From Rhizobium sp. TH135 (GTDB lineage Bacteria > Pseudomonadota > Alphaproteobacteria > Rhizobiales > Rhizobiaceae), in NCBI RefSeq assembly GCF_002855515.1, contig NZ_PKRP01000005.1, forward strand, positions 62,001 through 126,000: a DNA stretch of 64,000 nucleotides, given 5' to 3'. The notes under the pieces were generated by a model that worked only from the letters and a program-made list of their open reading frames with translations, was not told the origin of the DNA and searched no databases. Numbering within the stretch: the stretch's first letter is position 1; every line of letters begins with the position of its first letter. The position numbers and the translations under genes were made by a program. This document shows positions 37,271-43,572 of the stretch, one piece after another.

Positions 37271-37407
37271 TGCTTCCTCAGATCCCCGACGCGTCGAAAC
37301 CTTCTGCGGGTTTCGGAGCTCAAAATCAACATGCCGGATGCAGTGTGTCTGTGCTTTGCGCCATCGGCCTCTAACGCCGATGATGGCCTCAACCAGAGAG
37401 GCTCGCG
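37271..37407. other. Divergent intergenic region with two small hairpins
   Basis: Between the acyltransferase and endolysin genes are CGAAACC-ttctgc-GGTTTCG-type and ATCGGC-ctctaac-GCCGAT inverted repeats (about 37297-37315 and 37363-37382). Neither has a T run. They may be regulatory or transcript-stabilising. No clear promoter hexamers are visible. Confidence 0.3.
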
Positions 37408-38163
37408 ATGTCAGACCGTTTCCCCATATGCCATGAGATCACCGCCAAATGGGAGGGCCGCTGGAGCGACCACAAGGCCGGTCCCGGCGGCAAGACCATG
37501 TATGGGATCACCGAGGCCGTGTATCAAGCCTGGCTCAAGGGGTGCGGGCTCAAGGTGAAGCCGGTCCGCAATATCAGCCTGTCCGAGGCCAAGCTCATCT
37601 ATCGCGAGCAGTACTGGCGCCCGACGGCTGAGACGTTCGATCTGTACCCCGGCGTCGATCTCGCCGTCTATGACGTCGCCGTCAACTCGAGCGTCTCGCG
37701 CAGCATCAAGTGGCTGAAGCCGTCTGCCGGCTCCAATGACCATAGCGTCATCGTGAAGCCCATCTGCCGCGCCCGCCTCTCCTTCATGCAGTCCCTCAAG
37801 ATCTGGAAGACCTTCGGCAAGGGCTGGGGCCGCCGTGTCGCCAACATCGAGGCGAAGGGTGTTGTGATGGCTGTCACGGCCATGGGCGCATCCGGTGCGG
37901 CGGTGAAGACGATCGTTGAAGACAGCAAGGCGAGGCGAAGAAGTCGGTCGCGACCAGCGACAAGGTCGCGAAAGCAACCGGAACGAGCTCTGCTGCCTCT
38001 GGTGGCGCTCCGGCGACCGTCGACGCATCCAACGCTCGACAGCTCGACGATGTGGCTCCTAGGCGCGCTGTGTGCCGCCCTGGTGATCATTGCAGCGGTG
38101 GCCATCGCCAAAAAGAAGCAGGCCAAGGCTCGCGAAGAAGCATACGCACAGGTGCTGGCATGA
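37408..38163 (+). CDS. GH108-family endolysin with C-terminal membrane span (linker frameshifted)
   Basis: The first 170 residues match phage N-acetylmuramidases of glycoside hydrolase family 108: the catalytic Glu in ITAKWEGRW (Glu16), GPGGKTMYGIT, and DLAVYDVAVNSS. The end has a membrane span (MWLLGALCAALVIIAAVAIA) and a basic tail. Between about 37925 and 38050 the annotated frame is an unnatural Arg-rich string, whereas a neighbouring frame gives a normal linker (AKKSVATSDKVAKATG, then SSAASGGAPATVDAS). This indicates two compensating indels. The catalytic domain itself is uninterrupted. It starts at ATG 37408 after GAGG. Confidence 0.75.
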   Translation: MSDRFPICHEITAKWEGRWSDHKAGPGGKTMYGITEAVYQAWLKGCGLKVKPVRNISLSEAKLIYREQYWRPTAETFDLYPGVDLAVYDVAVNSSVSRSIKWLKPSAGSNDHSVIVKPICRARLSFMQSLKIWKTFGKGWGRRVANIEAKGVVMAVTAMGASGAAVKTIVEDSKARRRSRSRPATRSRKQPERALLPLVALRRPSTHPTLDSSTMWLLGALCAALVIIAAVAIAKKKQAKAREEAYAQVLA

Positions 38164-38670
38164 CCGGCATCGCTTCAATCCTCGTCGGCGTCGCGGCCAA
38201 GGTCGGCGCTCCCATCGTCAAGCGAGGCAGCACCTCGGCGGCGCTGCAAGTCAGGTCGGCGGTGCCGTCATCGACGCTATTGCCGAGCGCGCCGGCGTCC
38301 CAGTCGAGAAGCTTCCGGATCTGGCAGAGCACCAGCTCGAAGAAGCGGTGAAGTCCGTCCAGGCTAAAAGCCCACAGCTCATCGACGCCCTTCTGGAGTC
38401 GCACCGCGAGGCTAACAAGCTGATGCTTGCCGAGATGCAGAAGGAAACCGCGTTTGGCTGGCTGTGGCGGCCGGCGGGGATGTGCTGATTCTGGTCTGCA
38501 TCGCCTGGTACATCATCCTGCGCCCAACCGTGAACGCCGTCCTCTGGTCTCTGACGCCCGGCATCCAGATCGTGATGGGCCTCAATGTCGCGACCTTCCT
38601 CGGTATCTTCACGATCTACACCGGTTTCCACATGGGCCGGAATACGATCCTGCGCGGACTGAAGAAGTAG
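38160..38670 (+). pseudogene. GTA-type three-span holin, broken by two frameshifts
   Basis: Three frames must be joined. Frame one opens MTGIASILVGVAAKVGAPIV (38160 to about 38228). Frame two gives GGAASQVGGAVIDAIAERAG and LIDALLESHREANKLMLAEM, ending ETAFGWLWRPAG (to 38488). Frame three gives DVLILVCIAWYIILRPTVNAV and TFLGIFTIYTGFHMGR, ending 38670. Joined, it matches holins of the gene-transfer-agent 3TM type, which release lysozyme across the inner membrane. The start overlaps the endolysin stop as ATGA, as expected for a lysis cassette. It is not functional as written. Confidence 0.75.
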
Positions 38671-38679
38671 CGAGGCAGG

Positions 38680-39006
38680 ATGTCTATTTGGGAATGATTC
38701 TGGAGCGGTAAAGCCGAGGTAGCACTTGCAGGCATAGCCGGATCCGCTGTCTCGGTTACAATGGAACGGACCGGCATCAAGTCAGGCATCCGCCGACTCT
38801 TTGTTGGCGCCGTCACAGCTTACTTTCTGGCCCTAGTCGGACTTCCGATCTTCCGCTGGGTGCTGGGACAGGTTGACGTTCCGGTTGAACAATCAGCCGG
38901 TGTCGGCGGTTTCATCCTTGGTATCGGTGGGGTGATCATCGTTGAGATCATCCTAAAGGCGTTCCGCATCAAGCGGGCCGAACTGAAGGATGGAAAAAAT
39001 GGCTAG
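38680..39006 (+). pseudogene. Two-span phage membrane protein with early in-frame TGA
   Basis: An ATG at 38680 after GAGGCAGG encodes MSIWE, then TGA at 38695-38697, then the same frame continues FWSGKAEVALAGIAG and reaches the ATG at 38761. From there 81 residues are open with two membrane spans (LFVGAVTAYFLALVGLPIF; GFILGIGGVIIVEIIL). The natural start is probably 38680, so codon 6 is a nonsense mutation; a shorter protein from 38761 is still possible. Position after holin suggests a lysis-related or tail-assembly accessory protein. Confidence 0.55.
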
Positions 39007-39112
39007 GCTGAAAGCACGGCATGTAGCGAAGGCAGCGAAGCCGCAAGGGCGTGTCGCAGCTGTTGCGCTGCTGATCGTCCTTTTCTGGCTCTTTCTGGCT
39101 TCACACTCCTGA
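38999..39112 (+). CDS. 37-residue single-span phage peptide
   Basis: The reading frame starts MARLKARHVAKAAKPQGR and continues with a hydrophobic helix (VAAVALLIVLFWLFLA), ending SHS. It overlaps the end of the preceding gene by 8 bp in a different frame and ends 7 bp before the next gene. Basic N terminus plus one span suggests a small inner-membrane peptide. Unknown function. Confidence 0.5.
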   Translation: MARLKARHVAKAAKPQGRVAAVALLIVLFWLFLASHS

Positions 39113-39119
39113 GGAACCG

Positions 39120-39518
39120 ATGACAAAGATCGCTGAGCTAAACGAGATCGACGAAATCGCGGACGGCGATTTGATCTATGTGCGTGACGTCAGCGACCCG
39201 GCCAAACCGGATAAGAAGGCACCTTCTTCGAAGGTCCGGCCGGCGGGCGCTCGTATCACGAACCACTTCCGCTTCGCCGGGAACGTAGCTATCGCGGCAC
39301 TGGCGGCCGGCGTCGAAGTTGATGCGACTGTCACAGTCACCGGCGCTGTTATCAGGCATGCCAGCTTCGACATCCAGCCGCCGGCAAGCATCGCTGTCCT
39401 GTCCACGAGGGTGTCAGCAAATGACACCCTCTCAATCCGTTTTCGCAACCTGCATGCGTCATCCGCATATGCCGGTGGCAACGTCGCATACGTGGCTCTG
39501 GTGTCCCGATCGGTATAA
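39120..39518 (+). CDS. Phage structural-type protein of unknown function (132 residues)
   Basis: The protein starts MTKIAELNEIDEIADGDLIYVRDVSDP, a short motif seen at the N termini of phage tail-spike or tail-fibre-like proteins, and goes on with a beta-rich domain (IAVLSTRVSANDTLSIRFRN) that could form a small jelly-roll or trimeric tip. GAGGAA precedes the ATG at 39120. It is the last gene before the right attachment repeat. The assignment to tail structure is tentative. Confidence 0.5.
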   Translation: MTKIAELNEIDEIADGDLIYVRDVSDPAKPDKKAPSSKVRPAGARITNHFRFAGNVAIAALAAGVEVDATVTVTGAVIRHASFDIQPPASIAVLSTRVSANDTLSIRFRNLHASSAYAGGNVAYVALVSRSV

Positions 39519-39561
39519 CGTTCCACAGCAAACCACCGGGGAACGGATTGCGAGGAACGTT
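39517..39561. promoter_or_regulatory. CGTTCC motifs, probable integrase arm sites (right end)
   Basis: AACGTTCC lies at 39517-39524, and the inverse motif GGAACG at 39540-39545 and 39554-39559 (the latter extended to GGAACGTT). They are 27-69 bp inside the right core, mirroring the three copies inside the left end. 39517/39561 form an 8 bp inverted repeat, which could alternatively be a transcription terminator stem, but there is no T run. Confidence 0.45.
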
Positions 39562-39585
39562 GAGTCAGCAATCCCAATGGCACAC

Positions 39586-39631
39586 ATTCCTAATCTGAGG
39601 GTCACGCGTTCGAATCGCGTCGGGATCACCA
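39586..39631 (+). repeat. Right attachment repeat (attR core), partial tRNA-Arg copy
   Basis: This is the perfect 46 bp copy of the tRNA-Arg 3' half, from anticodon stem to CCA. It lacks the acceptor 5' strand, D arm and 5' anticodon stem, so it is not a functional tRNA. Confidence 0.95.
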
Positions 39632-39761
39632 CTTCACCCACAGTGAGATTTCGCCCTTGCGAATCTAGGGTTGCGTTCAGGCCCCCATGCGGCATGATGT
39701 TCCCATGCCACGCCGACGGGTGTTTACTCTTTTATCGTCGGCCTCGAACGGAGGGAATGCC

Positions 39762-39989
39762 ATGGCATCGAGCCCCCCCGGCAGAATCCAGGATGAACAC
39801 GCCATCGTTGAGCGCGCTGTAAAGCGCCTTTACGGCCAGAGACCGTCTGACTCCCACTTGCAGGAAAACGCGGCAAATCTGGTGACGTATCTGGTCAAAA
39901 ATGGCATCCGTGATGAGGATGAACTCGTGGAGCTTGCACGGATCGCCCATGGAAAGCGCTATGACCCAAGCAATGGCAGCTTTCTCTAG
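39762..39989 (+). CDS. Hypothetical protein (75 residues)
   Basis: The protein begins MASSPPGRIQDEHAIVERAVKRLYG and is mainly helical and charged, ending in HGKRYDPSNGSFL. GGAGGG before the ATG at 39762 supports this start over the longer open frame from 39687. It is the first chromosomal gene after the element. I do not recognise a family. Confidence 0.55.
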   Translation: MASSPPGRIQDEHAIVERAVKRLYGQRPSDSHLQENAANLVTYLVKNGIRDEDELVELARIAHGKRYDPSNGSFL

Positions 39990-40069
39990 TTTTAGAGCAT
40001 ACCGCTAAGACACAGCGAACCTGGCGCTGTTGATCGGTGAATGTTGAATATGACCCGTGTGGATCGAGA

Positions 40070-40258
40070 TCAGGAGCCGGTCTCGGTGCTCGATCGCTTT
40101 TCATCGATCGCGGACTGCAACTCTTCCGCCAGCTCGATCAATCGCGGCGGAACCTCCTCTCGCCGCATCTCGTCCATCAGGACATCAAGCTTGTCCCGCA
40201 CGATGCCGCCCGTGCGGTCACGGCGTGCCTCCATGGATGGGCGTTTGGTGTCTTCCAT
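40070..40258 (-). CDS. NepR-like anti-sigma factor
   Basis: A 62-residue protein. The core reads IVRDKLDVLMDEMRREEVPPRLIELAEEL, which fits the NepR pattern of two short helices joined by a VPxRxxxL turn. NepR binds EcfG sigma factors and is itself sequestered by phosphorylated PhyR. GGAGG seven bases before the ATG at 40258 sets the start. An EcfG-type sigma gene lies 1 kb away on the other strand, but phyR and its kinase are not in the window. Assignment is by motif, without a search. Confidence 0.6.
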   Translation of the reverse strand: MEDTKRPSMEARRDRTGGIVRDKLDVLMDEMRREEVPPRLIELAEELQSAIDEKRSSTETGS

Positions 40259-40375
40259 TGAGGCCTCCGACTTTATGCGTCCTGCAAACATTCGCGATCT
40301 GATTTGCGTCTCACTTTCGATACGACGATTGGTGGACACCAGATCAAAACAAACTTGGATGAGCTTATTCGACAG

Positions 40376-40708
40376 TCAGTCGATGTCCTCACCAAGCTCT
40401 GGAAATACGGCGACCAATGCGTCTCGATCACCATAATCGAGCGCCGCCGCCTGCAGCACGACGCTGATGCTGTCCGAAACCTCCACCGGCCCGTCATGTT
40501 CCATCTCGATCCTGTCTCCGGAGGCAAGGACAAGGATTGCGCGTGTCTGAAATCCCTGCCGGATCAGCCAGTCGCGCGGCGCTTGCATCTCCACCGTCGC
40601 GCGGTAGCGCGGACCCCGCCGCTCGACGGCGACATGGTAAGTCATCGGTGAGAGACGTTCTCCGATCAGCAACTGGCCCTGGCCGTCGACATTCTGCACG
40701 TGGGTCAT
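40376..40708 (-). CDS. Hypothetical protein, stress-island member (110 residues)
   Basis: The protein opens MTHVQNVDGQGQLLIGERLSP and contains beta-rich stretches (YHVAVERRGPRYRATVEM; LVLASGDRIEMEHDGPVEVS) with an acidic C terminus (VFPELGEDID). It may be a small beta-barrel-like protein. The ATG at 40708 was chosen because an EcfG-like promoter sits 39 bp upstream; the frame is open to 40765. It precedes the NepR-like gene in the same direction by 117 bp. Confidence 0.6.
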   Translation of the reverse strand: MTHVQNVDGQGQLLIGERLSPMTYHVAVERRGPRYRATVEMQAPRDWLIRQGFQTRAILVLASGDRIEMEHDGPVEVSDSISVVLQAAALDYGDRDALVAVFPELGEDID

Positions 40709-40746
40709 GATGTGTCTTTCTTTACTCGGACTTGGGTCTGCCAAGT

Positions 40747-40771
40747 AACCCGCCATTCCATCCATGGTTCC
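40747..40771 (-). promoter_or_regulatory. EcfG-like promoter for the gene at 40708
   Basis: On the minus strand GGAAC (40771-40767) is followed after 16 bp by GGTT (40750-40747). The EcfG consensus is GGAAC-N16/17-CGTT, so one base differs. The -10 lies 39 bp before the start codon. Confidence 0.5.
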
Positions 40772-40795
40772 ATTTGAAAAAGCGGCGGCACAGCG

Positions 40796-40820
40796 GGAAC
40801 CTCGGATCGGGGAAGGCGTT
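40796..40820 (+). promoter_or_regulatory. EcfG promoter for the gene at 40865
   Basis: GGAAC at 40796-40800 and CGTT at 40817-40820 are 16 bp apart, an exact match to the general stress response promoter consensus. The -10 is 44 bp before the start of the 87-residue gene. Confidence 0.7.
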
Positions 40821-40864
40821 CATTCGAAGGGTTCTGAGGGAGGAAACGGGAGCGAGAGGCAACG

Positions 40865-41128
40865 ATGAGCAGCGCAAGCCAGACAACCGACCACGACGAG
40901 ATACGCCGCTGGATCAAGGACCGGAAGGGCACCCCTTCACGGGTTCGAGACAGCGGTGACGGCGGCATTCTGCGCATCGACTTTGGCGACCCGGAAGAAG
41001 CGCTCGAGCCGATCGACTGGGAGGCGTTCTTCCAGATTTTCGAGAAAAGCGACCTTGCCTTCCTTCATCAGGACAAGACCGCAGACGGAGAACTTAGTCG
41101 GTTCAGCAAGTTTGTAAGCCGCAGCTGA
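40865..41128 (+). CDS. Small conserved protein often labelled 'glucan branching enzyme' (87 residues)
   Basis: The protein reads DHDEIRRWIKDRKGTPSRVR, then GGILRIDFGDPEEALEPIDWEAFFQIFEKSDLAFL. Similar short alphaproteobacterial proteins are annotated as 1,4-alpha-glucan branching enzymes, which the size (no catalytic barrel) does not support. AGAGG precedes the ATG. An exact EcfG promoter upstream suggests stress induction. Function unknown. Confidence 0.75.
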   Translation: MSSASQTTDHDEIRRWIKDRKGTPSRVRDSGDGGILRIDFGDPEEALEPIDWEAFFQIFEKSDLAFLHQDKTADGELSRFSKFVSRS

Positions 41129-41166
41129 CCATGTCACGCGACATTTGCCAACCGCTCACATTTTCA

Positions 41167-41191
41167 GGAACCAAGCCGAAGGACAGGCGTT
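41167..41191 (+). promoter_or_regulatory. EcfG promoter upstream of the sigma factor gene (autoregulation)
   Basis: GGAAC at 41167-41171 and CGTT at 41188-41191 are 16 bp apart, an exact consensus. The -10 ends 37 bp before the ATG at 41229. It implies that the sigma factor activates its own gene and the coupled topoisomerase gene. Confidence 0.7.
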
Positions 41192-41228
41192 TTCGCGTCA
41201 TTGTGCCTGGTGCCACAGACATCGGAGG

Positions 41229-41756
41229 ATGGCGACCTTGACGACCCCTACAGCCGAGCTAGCCGCACGATCTGAAGTTGTCGAGTTAATTCCGGCACTG
41301 CGTGCATTCGCGCGTACCTTCTGTCAGCGACCGGAGGAAGCGGACGACCTCGTCCAGGAAACGCTGACCAAGGCGCTGGCAAACCTCGACAAATTCGAGC
41401 CAGGTACCCGGCTGAAATCCTGGCTCTTCACCATCATGCGCAACACGTTTTGCACCCGCTTCAAGAAAAGCAGCCGCGAGACGGTGGGCCTGCCTGAGGC
41501 CGTGACGGCCAAGTTGACCACCGAGGCCAGCCAGGAATGGTCAGTGCAGGCGGAAGAGGTGCGCCGTGCCTTGAACCGTCTGCCGGAACATCACCGGGAA
41601 ATGCTGGTGCTGATCGTCATGCTGGGCGAACGCTATGAGGACGCAGCCGAGATCTGCGGCTGCGCCGTGGGCACGGTGAAAAGCCGGCTCAGCCGCGCTC
41701 GCCAGCAATTGCGCCGGGAGCTTGGCGAGATGGGAACGGACAGCCCCGTCGGATGA
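41229..41756 (+). CDS. ecfG: EcfG-type RNA polymerase sigma factor
   Basis: A 175-residue ECF sigma factor. Region 2 reads LRAFARTFCQRPEEADDLVQETLTKAL with FEPGTRLKSWLFTIMRN, the EcfG form of the -10 binding region; region 4 reads LNRLPEHHREMLVLIVMLGERYEDAAEICGCAVGTVKSRLSRAR, which binds the GGAAC -35. EcfG directs the alphaproteobacterial general stress response. GGAGG touches the ATG at 41229, so the TTG at 41238 (nine bases after GGAGG) may be the true start. It overlaps the topoisomerase gene by 4 bp. Paralogues are common in rhizobia. Confidence 0.9.
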   Translation: MATLTTPTAELAARSEVVELIPALRAFARTFCQRPEEADDLVQETLTKALANLDKFEPGTRLKSWLFTIMRNTFCTRFKKSSRETVGLPEAVTAKLTTEASQEWSVQAEEVRRALNRLPEHHREMLVLIVMLGERYEDAAEICGCAVGTVKSRLSRARQQLRRELGEMGTDSPVG

Positions 41757-42838
41757 AAACAGCCGATGAAGAGAATATGGCGACCGACGGACCGGCGCCA
41801 TCCACGGACGATGCCGCGGAGCTCTCCGAGATCGGCCTCGTTTACGGCACGGATGCCGAGCCAGGCCTGACCCGGCGCCGCAGAGGCAAGGGTTTTTCCT
41901 ACCATTTGAGCGACGGCACCTCGATCGCAGCACCCGAGGTGCTTGCCCGTATCCGCAAGCTCGGCCTTCCGCCGGCCTATGAACGGGTCTGGATCAGCCT
42001 CGATCCTCGCAGCCATCTGCAAGCGACGGGTTACGATGCAAGGGGACGCAAGCAATACCGCTACCATGCAGATTGGGCCGCCTGGCGCAGCGAGAGGAAG
42101 TTCGACGACCTCATCGCCTTCGGTGAAGCGCTGCCCTCCATCCGCCGACGGGTGGCGCGCGATCTCGCCGAACACCAGGAAGAGAGCTACTTCCTCCTCT
42201 CGGCGCTCATCAGCCTGCTGGACGTCACCTATATGCGCGTCGGTAACCGCGCCTATGCCGAAGAGAACCGCACCTATGGTGCAACGACCCTGCAGAAGCG
42301 CCACCTGACATTCGAGCCGGACGGTATTCGCCTGAGTTTCATTGCAAAGGGTGGCAAGCGCGTGCGCCGAAAGCTGCGTCACCCGCGGCTTCAGAAGATC
42401 CTCGAAGAAATTGCCGACTTGCCCGGCCGCGACCTGTTTTCCTGGCGTGACGAGCAGGGACAGCTCCACAGGGTGGATTCAGGCCGGCTGAACACTTACC
42501 TAGCCGAGATCACCCGATTGAAGCTGTCTGCCAAGACCTTCCGCACCTGGGGCGGCAGCGTCGCAGCCTTTGGCGAGGCCTGGCGCAGGATGGAAGGCGG
42601 GGAGCGTCCGACCATTCGCCAGATGTGCGAGGTCGCCTCGGACAGACTGCACAACACGCCGACCATCTGCCGCACCAGCTACGTGCACCCCGCCATTCTG
42701 GCGCTGGCCGACAAGGAGACAGACCTGGAAATGGCGCGTGAAAGGGTGCTCACCGCCCCTGCACGTTCGCTGTTGCGCGCCGACGAAAACCGGTTGATGG
42801 CATTTTTGAAGGATGCACCGGCTGCGGACAAGCCTTAA
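41753..42838 (+). CDS. DNA topoisomerase IB (poxvirus-like)
   Basis: A 361-residue type IB topoisomerase that relaxes supercoils through a 3'-phosphotyrosine. The N-terminal domain has GLVYGTDAEPGLTRRRRGKGFSY and LPPAYERVWI; the catalytic domain has MRVGNRAYAEENRTYGATTL, RDEQGQ..., KTFRTWGGS and the tyrosine in ICRTSYVHP. The start overlaps the sigma gene (ATGA), so the enzyme is probably made under stress. Similar genes occur in many stress or DNA-repair loci. Confidence 0.92.
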   Translation: MKTADEENMATDGPAPSTDDAAELSEIGLVYGTDAEPGLTRRRRGKGFSYHLSDGTSIAAPEVLARIRKLGLPPAYERVWISLDPRSHLQATGYDARGRKQYRYHADWAAWRSERKFDDLIAFGEALPSIRRRVARDLAEHQEESYFLLSALISLLDVTYMRVGNRAYAEENRTYGATTLQKRHLTFEPDGIRLSFIAKGGKRVRRKLRHPRLQKILEEIADLPGRDLFSWRDEQGQLHRVDSGRLNTYLAEITRLKLSAKTFRTWGGSVAAFGEAWRRMEGGERPTIRQMCEVASDRLHNTPTICRTSYVHPAILALADKETDLEMARERVLTAPARSLLRADENRLMAFLKDAPAADKP

Positions 42839-42861
42839 GGCTCGACACCGAGCGCACACGA

Positions 42862-42888
42862 AAAAGGGCCGGCGAGACCGGCCCTTTC
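42862..42888. terminator. Bidirectional terminator between topoisomerase and DUF892 genes
   Basis: AAAGGGCCGG pairs with CCGGCCCTTT around a CGAGA loop. The minus strand has a five-T run after the stem, fitting termination of the DUF892 gene; the plus strand has only TTTC. Confidence 0.75.
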
Positions 42889-42908
42889 AACGCAACCGCT
42901 GATGGATG

Positions 42909-43409
42909 TCAGGCGGCTTTCTTCTGGCCCGCAGCGTTGACAGCCTTTTCCGCGAGCTTCGTCAGCGCTTCATCGGTCTTGGATTCCTCTGCAAGCGTCT
43001 CCTCGAGCAGCTTCACGGCATCGGTATAGCCCAGTTGCAGAGCCCAGGCGCGCAGCGTGCCGTAGCGGCTGATCTCGTAATGTTCGACGGCCTGCGCGGC
43101 CGCCAGGAGACCGGCATCGAGAGCGGGCGAGCCCTTGAATTCTTCCATGATCTCCTCGCCTTCCTCGACGATGCCGTCGATTGCAGGACAGGTCTTGGCG
43201 CGCGGCCGCTTGCCGATGATCTCGAACACCTGCTGCAGGCGCTCGACCTGGCCTTCGGTCTCTTCCTTGTGCTGCAGGAAGGCGGCCTTCAGCTTCTCGT
43301 CCTGTGCACCGCGCGCCATTTTCGGCAGCGCCTTCAGGATCTTCCGTTCGGCGTAGTAGATGTCCTTGAGTGTCTCGTGGAACAGGTCTTCGAGTGTCTT
43401 GGTAGCCAT
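42909..43409 (-). CDS. DUF892 (YciE/YciF) ferritin-like stress protein
   Basis: A 166-residue four-helix protein: LEDLFHETLKDIYYAERKILKALPKMA, then helices with FLQHKEETEGQVERLQQVF and AVEHYEISRYGTLRAWA. YciE/YciF proteins are stress-induced and rubrerythrin-like; the Glu and His residues in these helices may bind a di-iron site. The start is the ATG at 43407-43409 (MATKTLE). The C terminus is Lys/Ala rich (AAGQKKAA). It is divergent from the BON gene with an EcfG-like promoter in between. Confidence 0.88.
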   Translation of the reverse strand: MATKTLEDLFHETLKDIYYAERKILKALPKMARGAQDEKLKAAFLQHKEETEGQVERLQQVFEIIGKRPRAKTCPAIDGIVEEGEEIMEEFKGSPALDAGLLAAAQAVEHYEISRYGTLRAWALQLGYTDAVKLLEETLAEESKTDEALTKLAEKAVNAAGQKKAA

Positions 43410-43447
43410 TGTCGATATCTCCTCGGTTTCGGTTCTGGCGACAGCAA

Positions 43448-43472
43448 AACCGGCCCGATGGCGCTTTGTTCC
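43448..43472 (-). promoter_or_regulatory. EcfG-like promoter for the DUF892 gene
   Basis: On the minus strand GGAAC (43472-43468) and GGTT (43451-43448) are separated by 16 bp. The -10 lies 39 bp before the start codon at 43409. One base differs from the CGTT consensus. Confidence 0.55.
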
Positions 43473-43495
43473 GGAGGGCTTTTCCCGGGACCGTT

Positions 43496-43521
43496 GGAAC
43501 GATCCCGGCATCCGGAGGGTT
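43496..43521 (+). promoter_or_regulatory. EcfG-like promoter for the BON-domain gene
   Basis: GGAAC at 43496-43500 and GGTT at 43518-43521 are separated by 17 bp. The -10 lies 51 bp before the ATG at 43573. It is back-to-back with the promoter of the DUF892 gene. Confidence 0.55.
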
Positions 43522-43572
43522 AGTTTTGCAGGTGGCGCAAGGCGTCGCTTCCCCAATCCGAAGGAGGACACA

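Larger units (their letters stand above)
30946..39631. mobile_element. Integrated phage-like element (decaying prophage) in tRNA-Arg(CCT)
   Basis: The element is 8,640 bp plus one attachment core copy. A perfect 46 bp direct repeat ends at 30991 (inside the tRNA) and 39631. An integrase gene lies 70 bp inside the left end with its 3' end toward the tRNA, the classic layout for tRNA-targeted integrases. Inside are an excisionase-like gene, broken recombination genes, an acyltransferase, an endolysin, a holin relic and small structural genes. No capsid, terminase or portal genes are present, so it cannot form virions by itself. Five genes show stops or frameshifts. Confidence 0.9.

Noticed and set aside
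32656..39006. Amber recoding (TAG read as an amino acid) in the element
   Set aside because: Two stops are TAG but a third is TGA, and frameshifts affect two other genes. General decay explains all lesions more simply. No suppressor tRNA was seen in the window.
39540..39561. EcfG promoter beside attR (GGAAC followed by CGTT)
   Set aside because: The spacing is 13 bp instead of 16-17, and the motifs fit better as the right set of integrase arm repeats.
39586..39631. A second tRNA-Arg gene
   Set aside because: Only the 3' half is present; there is no acceptor 5' strand or D arm. It is the attR repeat.
40865..41128. Glucan branching enzyme
   Set aside because: 87 residues cannot hold the catalytic barrel; the label on similar proteins appears to be a propagated misannotation.
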